DNA of 64,000 nucleotides. Origin: Salinivirgaceae bacterium. GTDB lineage: Bacteria > Bacteroidota > Bacteroidia > Bacteroidales > SZUA-534. The position numbers and the translations under genes are program-made. This document shows positions 8,555 to 18,544 of this stretch, piece by piece (positions within the stretch are counted from its first letter, which is position 1; every line of letters starts with the position of its first letter). Under the pieces are notes generated by a model. It did no database searches, was not told the DNA's origin, and saw only the letters and a program-made list of their open reading frames with translations. Location of the stretch: contig JAGCNL010000016.1 of the NCBI GenBank assembly GCA_017645945.1, positions 124,001 to 188,000 of the forward strand, written 5' to 3'.

Positions 8555-11137
8555 TTACGCTTTATCTGTTTCGTTATCAGTGTTTTCTTCAGTGTCGTTT
8601 TCCTTTTCCTTGCCGCCCACTTTGAACATCAGTTTGTCGTCCTTCTTGTCGTACGAGCAGGTGATGGTGTCGCCGTTGGCCACTTCAGCCTTCAGAATCA
8701 CTTCGGCCATCTCGTCCTCGATGTACTTCTGGATGGCGCGTTTCAACGGACGTGCGCCGTATTGTACGTCGTAGCCCTTGTCGGCCAGCCAGTCTTTCGC
8801 TTTCGGCGTGATTTTCAGTGTGTAACCCATTTGTGCCACGCGTTCGAACAGGCCTTTCAACTCAATGTCAATAATCTTGTGGATGTCGTCTTTCGAGAGT
8901 TGGTTGAACATTATCACATCGTCGATTCGGTTCAGGAATTCGGGTGCGAAAGCGTTCTTCAAAGCCTTCTCAATCACACCTTTAGCCAACTCATCCGATG
9001 AGTTCTGGCGAGCTGTTGTTGAGAATCCCACACCTGTGCCAAACTCTTTCAACTGGCGCGAACCAATGTTTGACGTCATGATGATTATGGTGTTGCGGAA
9101 GTCGATGCGGCGGCCCAGACTGTCGGTCAGTCGGCCTTCGTCGAGCACCTGCAGCAGAATATGGAACACATCGGGGTGAGCCTTCTCAATCTCGTCCAAA
9201 AGAACGACAGAATAAGGCTTACGGCGCACTTTTTCAGTCAGTTGGCCGCCTTCTTCGTAGCCCACATATCCCGGAGGCGCACCCACAAGGCGCGATACGC
9301 TGAATTTTTCCATGTACTCGCTCATATCGATGCGGATGAGAGCGTCGTTGCTGTCGAACAGGTATTTAGACAGAACCTTTGCAAGCTGTGTTTTTCCCAC
9401 ACCTGTAGGGCCAAGGAAGATGAACGTGCCGATTGGCTTGTTCGGGTCTTTCAGTCCAGCGCGGTTGCGCTGTATTGATTTGACAATCTTTGAGATGGCT
9501 TCGTCCTGACCAATCACACTGCCCTTCAGTTCGTCGCCCATTTTCAGCAGGCGGTTGCCTTCGGTCTGGGCAATCCGCTGAACTGGCACGCCAGTCATCA
9601 TTGCCACCACTTCGGCCACGTTTTCAGCCGTCACCACTTCGCGGTGCTTAATCAGGTCGTCTTCCCACTTTTTCTTCTCATTTTCAAGCTGTTCGATGGT
9701 CTTTTTCTCGCTGTCGCGATAGTTGGCCGCTTCTTCGAACTTCTGCTGCCTTACGGCTTCAACCTTTTTGTTCCTGATTTCTTCAATCGACTTTTCAAGG
9801 TCGGTTATCTTCTTGGGAACGTGAATGTTAGATATGTGAACGCGCGAGCCTGCTTCGTCAAGGGCGTCGATGGCCTTGTCGGGCAGGTGGCGGTCCGATA
9901 TGTAGCGGGTTGTGAGTTTCACGCAGGCGTCAAGTGCCTCGTCAGAGTAGGTGACGTTGTGGTGGTCCTCGTAGCGGGCCTTGATGTTGTTCAGAATCTC
10001 GCGGGTCTCTTCGGCCGATGTCGGTTCAACCATCACCTTCTGGAATCGGCGTTCCAAAGCGCCGTCCTTCTCAATGTATTGGCGATACTCGTCGAGAGTG
10101 GTTGCGCCAATGCACTGAATCTCACCGCGTGCCAATGCCGGTTTCAGCATGTTGGCCGCATCGAGTGAGCCGCTTGCACCGCCGGCACCCACAATGGTGT
10201 GAATCTCGTCGATGAACAGAATCACATTCGGGTTGCGCTGTAACTCGTTGAGAATGGCCTTCATACGTTCCTCGAACTGTCCGCGGTATTTTGTGCCAGC
10301 CACAATCGACGCAAGGTCGAGTGTGATGATGCGCTTGCCGAACAGAATCCGCGAAACGCGCTTCTGCACAATGCGGATGGCCATTCCTTCGGCAATAGCC
10401 GATTTGCCCACGCCAGGCTCGCCAATCAGCACGGGGTTGTTCTTCTTTCGGCGGCTCAGAATCTGCGCAAGTCGCTCAATTTCAGTCTCGCGGCCCACAA
10501 TCGGGTCCAGGCGGTTCTCTTCGGCGGCCTTTGTCAAGTCGATGCCGAAGTTGTCGAGCACAGGCGTGTCAGAGTTCGATTTCGGCTGTCCGCCGTCTTT
10601 TGGCTGGTTTTTCTTGTGGATGTTCTCGTAAACATCGTCATCATCATCGTCGTCATCATCGAAGATGTCCTGCGGTTGCTGGTGAGCCTGTTTGTGCGGC
10701 TCCTCGGCGGGACTTGCGATTATTGTTTTAATTAACTGATAGTTAATGTCTTGTTCGTTGAGTATGGTGGTTGCCAGACTGCTCTCATCGCGCAGGATTG
10801 ACAGCAGCAGGTGACCAGTGTTTATGGTGTCGCTTTTCATCGAGCGCGCTTCGAGATAGACGATTGTCAGCGCGTTTTCAGCGGCTTTGAGCAGCGGAAT
10901 GGCGTCGTTGGGGCGTACAGTGCTTTGCTCTTGTCGCAACTTGTCCTCAAGTTCGTGCTTGAGAGCCGGAATGTCAGCACCAGCGCGGTTCAGCGCGTCG
11001 ATGGCAATTCCGTCGCCGTCGCGCAGAATTCCCAAAAGCAGATGTTCAGTCCCGATGCAGTCATTGTTCAGCCGTACGGCTTCTTCCTTGCTGTAAATCA
11101 GAATCTTGTTGATTTTCGGAGAAAATTTCGAATTCAT
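8555..11137 (-). CDS. clpC: ClpC-type AAA+ chaperone/unfoldase
   Basis: Hexameric HSP100 ATPase that unfolds proteins, normally for ClpP. The 860 aa comprise a Clp N-domain with two repeats (about 1-150), an acidic linker, AAA-1 (Walker A GEPGVGKS, Walker B LFIDEIH), a coiled-coil middle region with a UVR-like segment (FEEAANYRDSEKK), AAA-2 (Walker A GPTGVGKT, Walker B VLLDEIEKAHPDV) and a C-terminal D2-small domain. The linker holds nine consecutive Asp encoded by a GAT/GAC run (about 10637-10663) that could slip during replication. The map gene follows 10 nt downstream. ClpB is unlikely, because the middle domain is short. Confidence 0.93.
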   Translation of the reverse strand: MNSKFSPKINKILIYSKEEAVRLNNDCIGTEHLLLGILRDGDGIAIDALNRAGADIPALKHELEDKLRQEQSTVRPNDAIPLLKAAENALTIVYLEARSMKSDTINTGHLLLSILRDESSLATTILNEQDINYQLIKTIIASPAEEPHKQAHQQPQDIFDDDDDDDDDVYENIHKKNQPKDGGQPKSNSDTPVLDNFGIDLTKAAEENRLDPIVGRETEIERLAQILSRRKKNNPVLIGEPGVGKSAIAEGMAIRIVQKRVSRILFGKRIITLDLASIVAGTKYRGQFEERMKAILNELQRNPNVILFIDEIHTIVGAGGASGSLDAANMLKPALARGEIQCIGATTLDEYRQYIEKDGALERRFQKVMVEPTSAEETREILNNIKARYEDHHNVTYSDEALDACVKLTTRYISDRHLPDKAIDALDEAGSRVHISNIHVPKKITDLEKSIEEIRNKKVEAVRQQKFEEAANYRDSEKKTIEQLENEKKKWEDDLIKHREVVTAENVAEVVAMMTGVPVQRIAQTEGNRLLKMGDELKGSVIGQDEAISKIVKSIQRNRAGLKDPNKPIGTFIFLGPTGVGKTQLAKVLSKYLFDSNDALIRIDMSEYMEKFSVSRLVGAPPGYVGYEEGGQLTEKVRRKPYSVVLLDEIEKAHPDVFHILLQVLDEGRLTDSLGRRIDFRNTIIIMTSNIGSRQLKEFGTGVGFSTTARQNSSDELAKGVIEKALKNAFAPEFLNRIDDVIMFNQLSKDDIHKIIDIELKGLFERVAQMGYTLKITPKAKDWLADKGYDVQYGARPLKRAIQKYIEDEMAEVILKAEVANGDTITCSYDKKDDKLMFKVGGKEKENDTEENTDNETDKA

Positions 11138-11269
11138 GTATTCTTGAAATTTTTAACATGGCGAATGTACGGATTTATACAAAAGAAAGGGCTGTGGATT
11201 GGATTTTTCTTTTGACAACCAATTTGCTGTTATTCCTCGTTAAAATGGCTCATTTTCTTTGCCTTCGAT

Positions 11270-12205
11270 TTATAAGACGATAAAACCGCATTTATCCATC
11301 TCTTCAAATATGGCAGTTGATATTTTTCTGGCGTCATCGTGCGAGTTGAACAATGGTTTTGTCTTCTCGTTGAGTATGTGAAATCTGGTTATAATATCCT
11401 GATAACCAAGCCTTCCCAATGCCCATATAATTGAACTTATATGTGGCAACGTAAATAACGAATCATCGTCATGGAACCGAACTTGCTGGCCTAATTCAAT
11501 AGCAATAGTCTTTGATAGGATGGAAAACGCTTCGCGTTCAGTCAGCGGTATGTTTTGACGGGCACAAAGATGAATGAGTTCGTGCATTTCAAGGCATGAA
11601 CGGTCAATGGGAGTTCCCGCTGGTAATCGCAGACGGACAGGGAAATATCGATAGTCGTTGGCTAGTTGGTCCTGATTTTCAATTACAAACTCAATGGGTG
11701 CATAGTGAGTGAGGAGTTTGGCCGCCTCAAAATCGTGATGCAAATCCCACACGGCTTTCAGATACATCGGGTCGAAGTGTTCATCCAAATACTTGAGCAC
11801 AAACACACGGTCGGTTTTGACTTCAGTGTCGAGGAAGGCATAGATGGTTTTCTTTTGCTCAATTTCAGCCAGATAAGGTAACCGAACTTGCAGTTCTTTG
11901 CGTGCGGCTTGTTTCTTGCCGCTTTTGGGGTTGAGAAACTCTTTCAGCACTTCGTCGGCTGGGCGGTATTTGGGCTGCGGCTTGATGGCGTAATCGTGTC
12001 CGATTTGCCGTTCTTCCCAATCAAGACTGTCTAAAATGCGAGCGATGGCATAAGGCGTTTCCTGATTGCGCAACGTTTCCTTGTCAGTGTCAGACAATGC
12101 GCTCACCATTGCGCGGAGGATTTTCTTCTCAATGTCTTGATTTGCCAAAAACATAATCCTCTCAATAGGTTGAAGAGATTTCAGATGTTCAAAATTCAGT
12201 TCCAT
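11270..12205 (-). CDS. Uncharacterised 311-aa protein
   Basis: I do not recognise the family. The protein has no signal peptide or membrane segment. It is rich in charged, probably helical stretches. A Pro/Lys-rich middle (KPQPKYRPADEVLKEFLNPK) is followed by a lysine-rich KSGKKQAARKELQVR. The second half contains DDSLFTLPHISSIIWALGRLGYQDI, which could be a HEAT-like helical repeat. It ends 132 bp from the clpC start, in the same direction, and is the first gene of the AT-rich accessory patch. No function is proposed. Confidence 0.55.
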   Translation of the reverse strand: MELNFEHLKSLQPIERIMFLANQDIEKKILRAMVSALSDTDKETLRNQETPYAIARILDSLDWEERQIGHDYAIKPQPKYRPADEVLKEFLNPKSGKKQAARKELQVRLPYLAEIEQKKTIYAFLDTEVKTDRVFVLKYLDEHFDPMYLKAVWDLHHDFEAAKLLTHYAPIEFVIENQDQLANDYRYFPVRLRLPAGTPIDRSCLEMHELIHLCARQNIPLTEREAFSILSKTIAIELGQQVRFHDDDSLFTLPHISSIIWALGRLGYQDIITRFHILNEKTKPLFNSHDDARKISTAIFEEMDKCGFIVL

Positions 12206-12332
12206 TATTACGTGTATTATGAATTAGGCCGCAATAATATAGCATAAATTTTGAATGCCGAAACAGTGCAGAACAAAGTGCAATTTGTACGATGGTATTA
12301 GCAAATTGCATTGATTATATGTCTGTAAATAA

Positions 12333-13181
12333 TTATTTGTTTAGATATGACTTGATGACATTTGCAAGTTCTTCAAGCATTTTATCAGAAATCCGTGCAG
12401 AGAATTGCCACGTACAGACATATAGTTTTCCGTCTCTTTCCAATATGCTAAACCAACCTTTATCTATAAAGTCACTCTTTTCAAATCCATATATAAATGG
12501 GAATATCTTATCAGTGTAATTGTTGCACGCATAAATTACTATAGGAAAAGATTGAAAATAAGGTTCTTTCAATAAAGGGCAACGCTTCACAATAGAATCA
12601 CATGTATCTTTTGCTTCCGTATCTGTTACGTTGTTATTATTAGGTCGGGTTTTCTCGCTTAATTCAGTTATAAACGCTTCGTTAAAGAAATCGACATATT
12701 CATTTTGTTGTCTGTTTGGATAAATATAATTAATAAGTTTTTGATATTTATACCAAGTCGGCCCTGCGGAATAAGGAAGATTTTGGTGTGTAAACCTGCC
12801 ATTTATTTCTGTGATAGGCTTTGTATTCCCAACCTTGTTGTATCTGAAATAGTGTGGAAATAACGGATTGAAATTTTCAAATGCTTCGGAATGAATATCA
12901 TCTTCTGGATATAATACTTCCGATTTAATGGTTATAGGATTTTTGGTTTGAATATTTTTAATCCAATCATTAAAATTATCCAAACAGTATCTCTTTTCTT
13001 CGGGAGTACCCTTTCCCCAAGTCACTTCTTTTCCAACAATAAGAATTTTTGCCGATGGATTTCCATAACCAATAAAAGGAGTTTTTTCTTTATATAACTC
13101 CGTATTCAACAAGTCAATAAAACTTTGCGGATATGTAAGATTGAGAGTAATTGGTTGCGGTATAATTTGTTGGTGTTTCAT
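12333..13181 (-). CDS. Uncharacterised 282-aa protein, possibly uracil-DNA-glycosylase-like fold
   Basis: The N-terminal part contains PFIGYGNPSAKILIVGKE followed by a Gly-rich VTWGKG stretch, reminiscent of the first motif of the uracil-DNA-glycosylase-like superfamily (a beta strand followed by a G-x-x-P/W loop). The C-terminal part has PIVIYACNNY and a final KLYVCTWQFSARISDKMLEE helix. No catalytic set can be confirmed. The composition is markedly AT-rich compared with clpC and gyrA, which suggests acquisition. The superfamily link is a weak inference; hypothetical protein is the safe name. Confidence 0.5.
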   Translation of the reverse strand: MKHQQIIPQPITLNLTYPQSFIDLLNTELYKEKTPFIGYGNPSAKILIVGKEVTWGKGTPEEKRYCLDNFNDWIKNIQTKNPITIKSEVLYPEDDIHSEAFENFNPLFPHYFRYNKVGNTKPITEINGRFTHQNLPYSAGPTWYKYQKLINYIYPNRQQNEYVDFFNEAFITELSEKTRPNNNNVTDTEAKDTCDSIVKRCPLLKEPYFQSFPIVIYACNNYTDKIFPFIYGFEKSDFIDKGWFSILERDGKLYVCTWQFSARISDKMLEELANVIKSYLNK

Positions 13182-13362
13182 ATTAAAACAATTATAGCGT
13201 TAATGATTCAATAATGCAATATTAATTTTTTTCAATTTATAAGGAAATTTTATGTTAAAAATCTCGCAAAAATACGTTCAATCTACGTTCAAAAATGCTT
13301 TAGATAAACCCAGTCTCGTTTCTAAATAAAATTGTATATTTACAATCGAAAAATGGTTAATT

Positions 13363-13623
13363 ATGTCGCGGGAACAAATCATAGAAAAGCACAAAAATTT
13401 GTTTTGGTACACACCTGAATCAGAAAAACAGAATATCAGTGATGCACTACTTGTTGAACGCATCCTTAACGATGGCACTCTTGACGATTTTCGCGAACTT
13501 GTTGACACTTTGGGCGGTAAACGAGTTGCCAATGTTTTCTTTTCCGCTCAAGGTCGTCAAAAGAGCAACTACTATCCCGAGATTTATCATTTCTTCTCAC
13601 TGGTTCTGAAAAAATATGCATAG
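13363..13623 (+). CDS. Small antitoxin-like partner of AbiEii (AbiEi-like)
   Basis: The 86-aa protein (MSREQIIEKHKNLFWYTPES...) overlaps the start of the nucleotidyltransferase gene by 8 nt, indicating translational coupling. Small proteins with LFWY and F..L...LG segments often precede AbiEii-type nucleotidyltransferases in Bacteroidetes, where they are treated as the antitoxin side of the pair. It lacks the long N-terminal winged helix of classical AbiEi. The role rests mainly on position. Confidence 0.6.
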   Translation: MSREQIIEKHKNLFWYTPESEKQNISDALLVERILNDGTLDDFRELVDTLGGKRVANVFFSAQGRQKSNYYPEIYHFFSLVLKKYA

Positions 13624-14239
13624 AGAGATACTGAATGACAAACAAATACAATTGCTTCCGCTGATGGCTCAATTTCAGCGTGAATACTATCTGGTTGGCG
13701 GCACAGCCATTGCTCTACACATTGGTCACCGTCGGTCAATCGATTTTGATTTGTTCAAGCCTTCAACCATCAATCATAAACGAAATCTCGACAAACTTGA
13801 TGCTTCTAATTTCAGCCACATTGTAACACGCCGTGTTGCCGAACAAATGAATTTGATAATCAACGATGTGAAGGTTACTTTTTTTCAATATCCTTTTCCG
13901 ATTGAGCCAATAGTTAAGTTCGACAAAACTTTCCGTTTGCCGCCATTAATTCAACTTGCGGCTATGAAGGCCTACGCATTGGGACGCCGTTCAAAATGGA
14001 AAGATTATGTTGACCTTTACTTCTTGTTGCACAACCATTTCACAATAGCCGATATTACAACTTGTGCCACCCAAATTTTCGGCGAATTATATTCAGAAAA
14101 AATGTTCCGAGCCCAACTCTGCTTTTTTGATGACATCGATTATACAGAATCTGTTGATTATATGATTCCCAATCCACCAACAGACGACGAAATCAAACAA
14201 ACGCTCACTAATATTTCATTAGAAGGCGTTAATTATTAA
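13616..14239 (+). CDS. AbiEii/AbiGii-type nucleotidyltransferase toxin
   Basis: The 207-aa protein has the DNA polymerase-beta-like motif of the family, YLVGGTAIALHIGHRRSIDF followed by DLF: a GG(T/S) start and an Asp-x-Asp metal pair. Helices follow, with LIQLAAMKAYALGRRSKWKDYVDL, the conserved K...R..KD..DL segment of AbiEii proteins. AbiE systems are type IV toxin-antitoxin or abortive-infection modules, and related MenT toxins add nucleotides to tRNA acceptor ends. The ATG lies inside the last codons of the small upstream gene. Activity of this copy is inferred from the family. Confidence 0.82.
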   Translation: MHREILNDKQIQLLPLMAQFQREYYLVGGTAIALHIGHRRSIDFDLFKPSTINHKRNLDKLDASNFSHIVTRRVAEQMNLIINDVKVTFFQYPFPIEPIVKFDKTFRLPPLIQLAAMKAYALGRRSKWKDYVDLYFLLHNHFTIADITTCATQIFGELYSEKMFRAQLCFFDDIDYTESVDYMIPNPPTDDEIKQTLTNISLEGVNY

Positions 14240-14505
14240 CGATATAAATAAGCAGGTTACTTGTGTACGAACGAATAAACCGAAGGTTCTTCTCATTGCC
14301 TGTCAGTGAAAAAAACTTGCGTAAATCAGTTCAATCTGCGTCATCTGTGTTCCATTAAAATCGCCTTTCAATTATCAACAATCGCTCCGTTTTTCTGTTG
14401 ATAAAACATCGTTTTTGGAGCGCGTTTAAGGCGGTTGGTTGGCTTGAAAATTGTACTTTTAGGGACTTGAAAAATTAGACAAAATTATCAAAAGATTTAA
14501 TATAA
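14240..14505. other. Intergenic region before gyrA with degenerate repeat
   Basis: No gene is visible. Bases 14316-14355 hold a run of variants of AATCTGCGT (CTTGCGTAAATCAG, TTCAATCTGCGTCATCTGTG). A related AT-rich run (TACGTTCAATCTACGTTC) lies near 13273, before the AbiE pair. The gyrA promoter must lie in the last 120 bases, but no clean -7 box is seen. Confidence 0.4.
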
Positions 14506-17019
14506 ATGATTGACGGACAAAGAATTATTAAAATCAATATCGAGGAGGAGATGAAGTCTTCGTATATTGATTATTCAATGTCGGTGATTGTGGCACGCGC
14601 CCTTCCCGACGTGCGCGACGGACTCAAACCTGTACACCGTAGGGTGCTCTTCGGCATGAACGGACTCGGCAACACATCGAGTGCACCATATAAAAAATCT
14701 GCCAGAATTGTGGGTGAGGTGATGGGTAAGTTCCACCCGCACGGCGACTCATCAATCTACGGCACACTGGTGCGTATGGCTCAGGACTGGGCAATGCGCT
14801 ATCCGCTGGTTGACGGTCAGGGCAACTTCGGCTCAATTGACGGTGACAACCCAGCTGCAATGCGTTACACTGAGGCTCGTATGACGAAACTCGCCGAGGA
14901 GATTATTGCCGACATCGACAAAGAGACGGTGGACATGCAAATGAACTTCGACGAGACTATTCCCGAGCCGAAAGTCATGCCGACCAAAATCCCGAACCTG
15001 CTGGTGAACGGCGCTTCGGGTATTGCTGTGGGTATGGCCACCAACATGCCGACTCACAATCTCAGCGAAGTTGTTGACGGCCTCTGCGCCACCATCGACA
15101 ACCCCGACATCACTGTTGACGAACTGCTGCATTATATTAAAGGTCCCGATTTCCCGACAGGCGGTATCATCTACGGCTATCAGGGAATCCGCGACGCTTA
15201 CGAGACTGGCCGCGGCCGCATTGTTCTGCGCGGAAAGGTGGAAATCGAGAACTCAGAGCACGGCAAATCGCGCATTGTGATTACTGAGATTCCGTACAAC
15301 GTGAACAAGGCCGAAATGATTAAGCACACGGCCGATTTGGTTAAGGAAGGCAAGATTGACGGTATCACCAATTTGAATGACGAGTCGGACCGCGAGGGTA
15401 TGCGCATTGTTTACGACTTGCGCAAGGATGTTGTTCCGTCGGTGGTACTCAACAAGTTATACAAATTCACCGAGTTGCAGTCGTCGTTCAGCGTGAACAA
15501 CGTGGCACTGGTTGACGGGCGTCCTTATACGCTCACACTCAAAGACTTACTTGATAAATTCATCGAGCACCGTCACGATGTGGTTACCCGTCGCACTCAA
15601 TTTGAGTTGCGCAAAGCTGAGGAACGCGCTCATATACTTGAAGGACTGATAATTGCAAGCGACAATATCGATGAGGTGATTGCCATCATCCGTGCATCAA
15701 AGAACCCTGACGACGCACGTCAGGCTTTGATGGACCGCTTTGCACTGACTGACATTCAGGCTCGTGCCATTGTCGAGATGCGTCTGCGCCAACTCACCGG
15801 ACTGGAGCAAGATAAACTCCGCGCTGAGTACGAGAGCGTCTGCAAACTCATCGAGCACTTGAAAGCCTTGTTGGAGAGCCGCGAGCTGCGTATGCAACTC
15901 ATTAAGGACGAACTCATCGAGATGAAGCAGAAATACGGCGACGCACGCCGCACTGAGATTGTGCCTGACGAGGGCGAGTTCAATCCTGAGGATTTCTATG
16001 CCGATGAGGATGTGATTATCACCATATCGCATCTGGGCTACATCAAACGCACGGCTTTGAGCGAGTTCAAGACTCAGGGCCGTGGCGGTATCGGCTCAAA
16101 GGGCAGCAACACCCGCGACGAGGACTTCATCGAGCACATGTACAATGCCAACATGCACAGCACAATGCTCTTCTTCACACAGATGGGCCGCTGCTTCTGG
16201 CTCAAGGTCTACGAGATTCCCGAAGGCACACGCACATCGAAAGGCCGCGCCATTCAGAACCTTCTGCAAATCGACCCGAACGATCGTGTGATGGCATATA
16301 TTAATGTGAAGACGCTCACTGATGCTGAATACATTCAGAACCATTTCATCATGCTCATATCGAAACAGGGCATTGTGAAGAAAACCAATCTGGAAGCTTA
16401 TTCGCGTCCGCGCCAGAACGGCGTGAACGCCATCAACATCCGCGAGGACGACCAACTGCTGGCAGCCGCGCTCACCGATGGCAAGAACGAGATTATTCTT
16501 GGTGTGAAGAGTGGCAAGGCAGTTCGCTTCAACGAGCAGGATGTCCGTCCGATGGGCCGCACAGCTACAGGCGTCAAGGGCGTTACGCTCGAAAACGGCG
16601 ACGAGGTGGTTGGTGTTGTGAATGTTGGCGAGGAGAAGCAAGACATTCTGGTTGTTTCAGAAAACGGCTTCGGCAAACGTTCCGACCTTGACGACTACCG
16701 CATCACCAAACGTGGCGCCAAGGGTGTTAAGACGCTCAATATCACCGACAAGACTGGCGACATGGTAGCCATCATGGGTGTGGTTGACGATGAGGACCTG
16801 ATGATTATCACCAAGAACGGACTCACCATCCGCCAGACGGTGGCTGAACTGCGCGTGATGGGCCGCGCCACACAAGGCGTGAAACTCATCAAGCTGCGCG
16901 CCAACGACGCTATTGCAGCCGTTGAGGTTGTTCCTCACCAGGATGAGGAGGAGGTCGCACCAGAGGGTGAGGCTGGCAGTCAAGTAGAGTCTCAGACTGA
17001 CGGTCAAGCCGACGAATAA
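14506..17019 (+). CDS. gyrA: DNA gyrase subunit A
   Basis: Breaks and rejoins DNA in the GyrA2GyrB2 enzyme that introduces negative supercoils. The 837 aa contain the breakage-reunion domain with catalytic Tyr121 (AMRYTEARM), the quinolone region [19 protein letters not shown] (Ser82 and Ser83, no resistance-type change at Ser82), the coiled-coil arm, and a six-blade C-terminal beta-pinwheel whose GyrA box reads QGRGGIG. The acidic Glu/Gln-rich C-terminal tail is normal. The opening [20 protein letters not shown] is typical of Bacteroidales GyrA. It is followed by a terminator. ParC is excluded by the intact pinwheel and GyrA box. Confidence 0.96.
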   Translation: MIDGQRIIKINIEEEMKSSYIDYSMSVIVARALPDVRDGLKPVHRRVLFGMNGLGNTSSAPYKKSARIVGEVMGKFHPHGDSSIYGTLVRMAQDWAMRYPLVDGQGNFGSIDGDNPAAMRYTEARMTKLAEEIIADIDKETVDMQMNFDETIPEPKVMPTKIPNLLVNGASGIAVGMATNMPTHNLSEVVDGLCATIDNPDITVDELLHYIKGPDFPTGGIIYGYQGIRDAYETGRGRIVLRGKVEIENSEHGKSRIVITEIPYNVNKAEMIKHTADLVKEGKIDGITNLNDESDREGMRIVYDLRKDVVPSVVLNKLYKFTELQSSFSVNNVALVDGRPYTLTLKDLLDKFIEHRHDVVTRRTQFELRKAEERAHILEGLIIASDNIDEVIAIIRASKNPDDARQALMDRFALTDIQARAIVEMRLRQLTGLEQDKLRAEYESVCKLIEHLKALLESRELRMQLIKDELIEMKQKYGDARRTEIVPDEGEFNPEDFYADEDVIITISHLGYIKRTALSEFKTQGRGGIGSKGSNTRDEDFIEHMYNANMHSTMLFFTQMGRCFWLKVYEIPEGTRTSKGRAIQNLLQIDPNDRVMAYINVKTLTDAEYIQNHFIMLISKQGIVKKTNLEAYSRPRQNGVNAINIREDDQLLAAALTDGKNEIILGVKSGKAVRFNEQDVRPMGRTATGVKGVTLENGDEVVGVVNVGEEKQDILVVSENGFGKRSDLDDYRITKRGAKGVKTLNITDKTGDMVAIMGVVDDEDLMIITKNGLTIRQTVAELRVMGRATQGVKLIKLRANDAIAAVEVVPHQDEEEVAPEGEAGSQVESQTDGQADE

Positions 17020-17044
17020 CATCGCGAAAAGCATATAAAAAGAG

Positions 17045-17073
17045 AACGGGTAGGGCAACTTACCCGTTTTTTT
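17045..17073 (+). terminator. Terminator after gyrA
   Basis: AACGGGTA (17045-17052) pairs with TTACCCGTT (about 17060-17068), followed by a T tract. Confidence 0.85.
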
Positions 17074-17128
17074 ATGGATAATATTGGATTTTTGGCAAAT
17101 AATATGTTCCATCTATCAAAGTAAGGAC

Positions 17129-17136
17129 TATATTTG
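17129..17136 (+). promoter_or_regulatory. Promoter -7 box of the TPR gene
   Basis: TATATTTG matches TAnnTTTG, 28 nt before the chosen ATG. No matching -33 TTTG is seen at the usual spacing. The box lies inside the upstream extension of the open frame, which supports the downstream start at 17165. Confidence 0.55.
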
Positions 17137-17164
17137 TAGCATTGAACTAACAAAAACATATAAT

Positions 17165-18340
17165 ATGAAACGTTTTGGATTAATGATTACAATGGTTGCC
17201 TTCAGTGCTTCTGCAATGGCACAGGGAGCCAAAGTTACAAGTGCTTCAAGCAATATCAAGTACGGACAGCTGGATAAGGCAAAAGAGGCAATCGAAGAGG
17301 CCATTCTTCATGAGAAAACAAAAGACCAGCCGAAAACATGGGTGGTTCGCGGTGATGTTTACAAAGCTATCGCCGAATCGAAGAATCCTGATATGAAAGC
17401 ATTGTCGGAGACTCCGACCCGTATCGCACTCGATTCGTACATGAAAGCCATGTCGCTCGACGCCAAAGGCACTTTCCGCAAGCAAATCAACACTCAGCTT
17501 TCGCTGATGTCGTTCACTGTTGCCAACGCAGCTTACGAGTTCAACGACAAGAAGGACCTTGCAAATGCGCTGGACTGCTTTGAGCAATCGCTTACAATCG
17601 ACAGCATCACATCTCCGGGCAAGATTGACTCTACAAGTGTTTACAATGCAGGTTTCCTTGCTGATCAGATGAAGAACTACGACAAGGCTCGCAAATACTA
17701 CAACCGTTGCATCGAAATCCCTTATGGTGGTTCACAAGTATTTGGTCTGTTGGCTCTTACCTATAAGAATCAAGGCGATACAGCAACTTATATGGCAACT
17801 CTTGAGCGTGGTATGAAAGCTTACCCCGATGATTGCACTCCGTTGATTGTTGAACTCATCAACCACTACATGCAGAACAAACAGTCGGATTTGGCTCTTG
17901 AGTATTTGGATCAAGCCATCAAGAAAGAACCGAACAACGTATCGTTCTACTTTGCTCAAGGTGCTTTACTTGACCAGATTGGCAAGCAGGACGAGGCAAA
18001 AGCTTCATACGAGAAGGCTCTTGAAATCAACCCTGACCACTTCGACTCTTGGCTGAATCTTGGCGTTCAAGTTTATAACAAGTCAATTGAGATGGTTAAG
18101 GCTGCCAACGACATTCCAGCCAACAAACAGAAAGAGTATGATGCTGCCATTGATGCCGCTTTGGAGCAGATGAACAAGGCCATTCCTTATTTTGAGAAAT
18201 GCCACAGCATCACCCCGACAGATACTTACACAATGCAGGCTCTGAAAGAGTGCTACTACAAACTGCGTGTTAAGCATCCTGACTACAACGAGAAATATGA
18301 AACCATCAAGGCTCAGCTCGACGCAGCTCAGCAGAAATAA
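17165..18340 (+). CDS. Exported TPR-repeat protein
   Basis: A signal peptide (MKRFGLMITMVAFSASAMAQ) is followed by helical repeats; the clearest TPR units are at about 240-310, with VSFYFAQGALLDQIGKQDEA and FDSWLNLGVQVYNKSIEM. TPR proteins act as periplasmic scaffolds; the partner here is unknown. The frame is open from 17084, but I choose the ATG at 17165 because it starts the signal peptide and lies after the -7 box. The protein is 391 aa. It is monocistronic between two terminators. Confidence 0.82.
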   Translation: MKRFGLMITMVAFSASAMAQGAKVTSASSNIKYGQLDKAKEAIEEAILHEKTKDQPKTWVVRGDVYKAIAESKNPDMKALSETPTRIALDSYMKAMSLDAKGTFRKQINTQLSLMSFTVANAAYEFNDKKDLANALDCFEQSLTIDSITSPGKIDSTSVYNAGFLADQMKNYDKARKYYNRCIEIPYGGSQVFGLLALTYKNQGDTATYMATLERGMKAYPDDCTPLIVELINHYMQNKQSDLALEYLDQAIKKEPNNVSFYFAQGALLDQIGKQDEAKASYEKALEINPDHFDSWLNLGVQVYNKSIEMVKAANDIPANKQKEYDAAIDAALEQMNKAIPYFEKCHSITPTDTYTMQALKECYYKLRVKHPDYNEKYETIKAQLDAAQQK

Positions 18341-18356
18341 TCGATAGTCAAACCGA

Positions 18357-18398
18357 TAAAAAGCGGCCGTTTCCGATTGGAGGCGGCCGTTTTTTTTG
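18357..18398 (+). terminator. Terminator after the TPR gene
   Basis: The self-complementary CGGCCG occurs in AAGCGGCCG and again in GGCGGCCG, pairing across a 14-nt loop, followed by eight T. Confidence 0.75.
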
Positions 18399-18544
18399 TG
18401 TGAAATTCATGGTGTTATGTTGATAATGAGCGAAATATTTTTTATTTTCGCGAGTTGGCCTTTCTTTAAACAAATACCATGAGTTTGGCGGAAGACCATT
18501 TTTCGGAACAAACAACTTTGAGTTTTTTAATTAACTATTTGATA

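Noticed and set aside
13363..14239. A larger phage-defence island around the AbiE-like pair
   Set aside because: Only the pair and two unknown proteins lie between the core genes clpC and gyrA; no other defence gene is recognisable.
14746..14766. Gly86 in GyrA (E. coli Asp87 position) as a quinolone-resistance change
   Set aside because: As I recall, Bacteroides GyrA normally has SSVYG at this place, so this is the lineage residue; Ser82 is unchanged.
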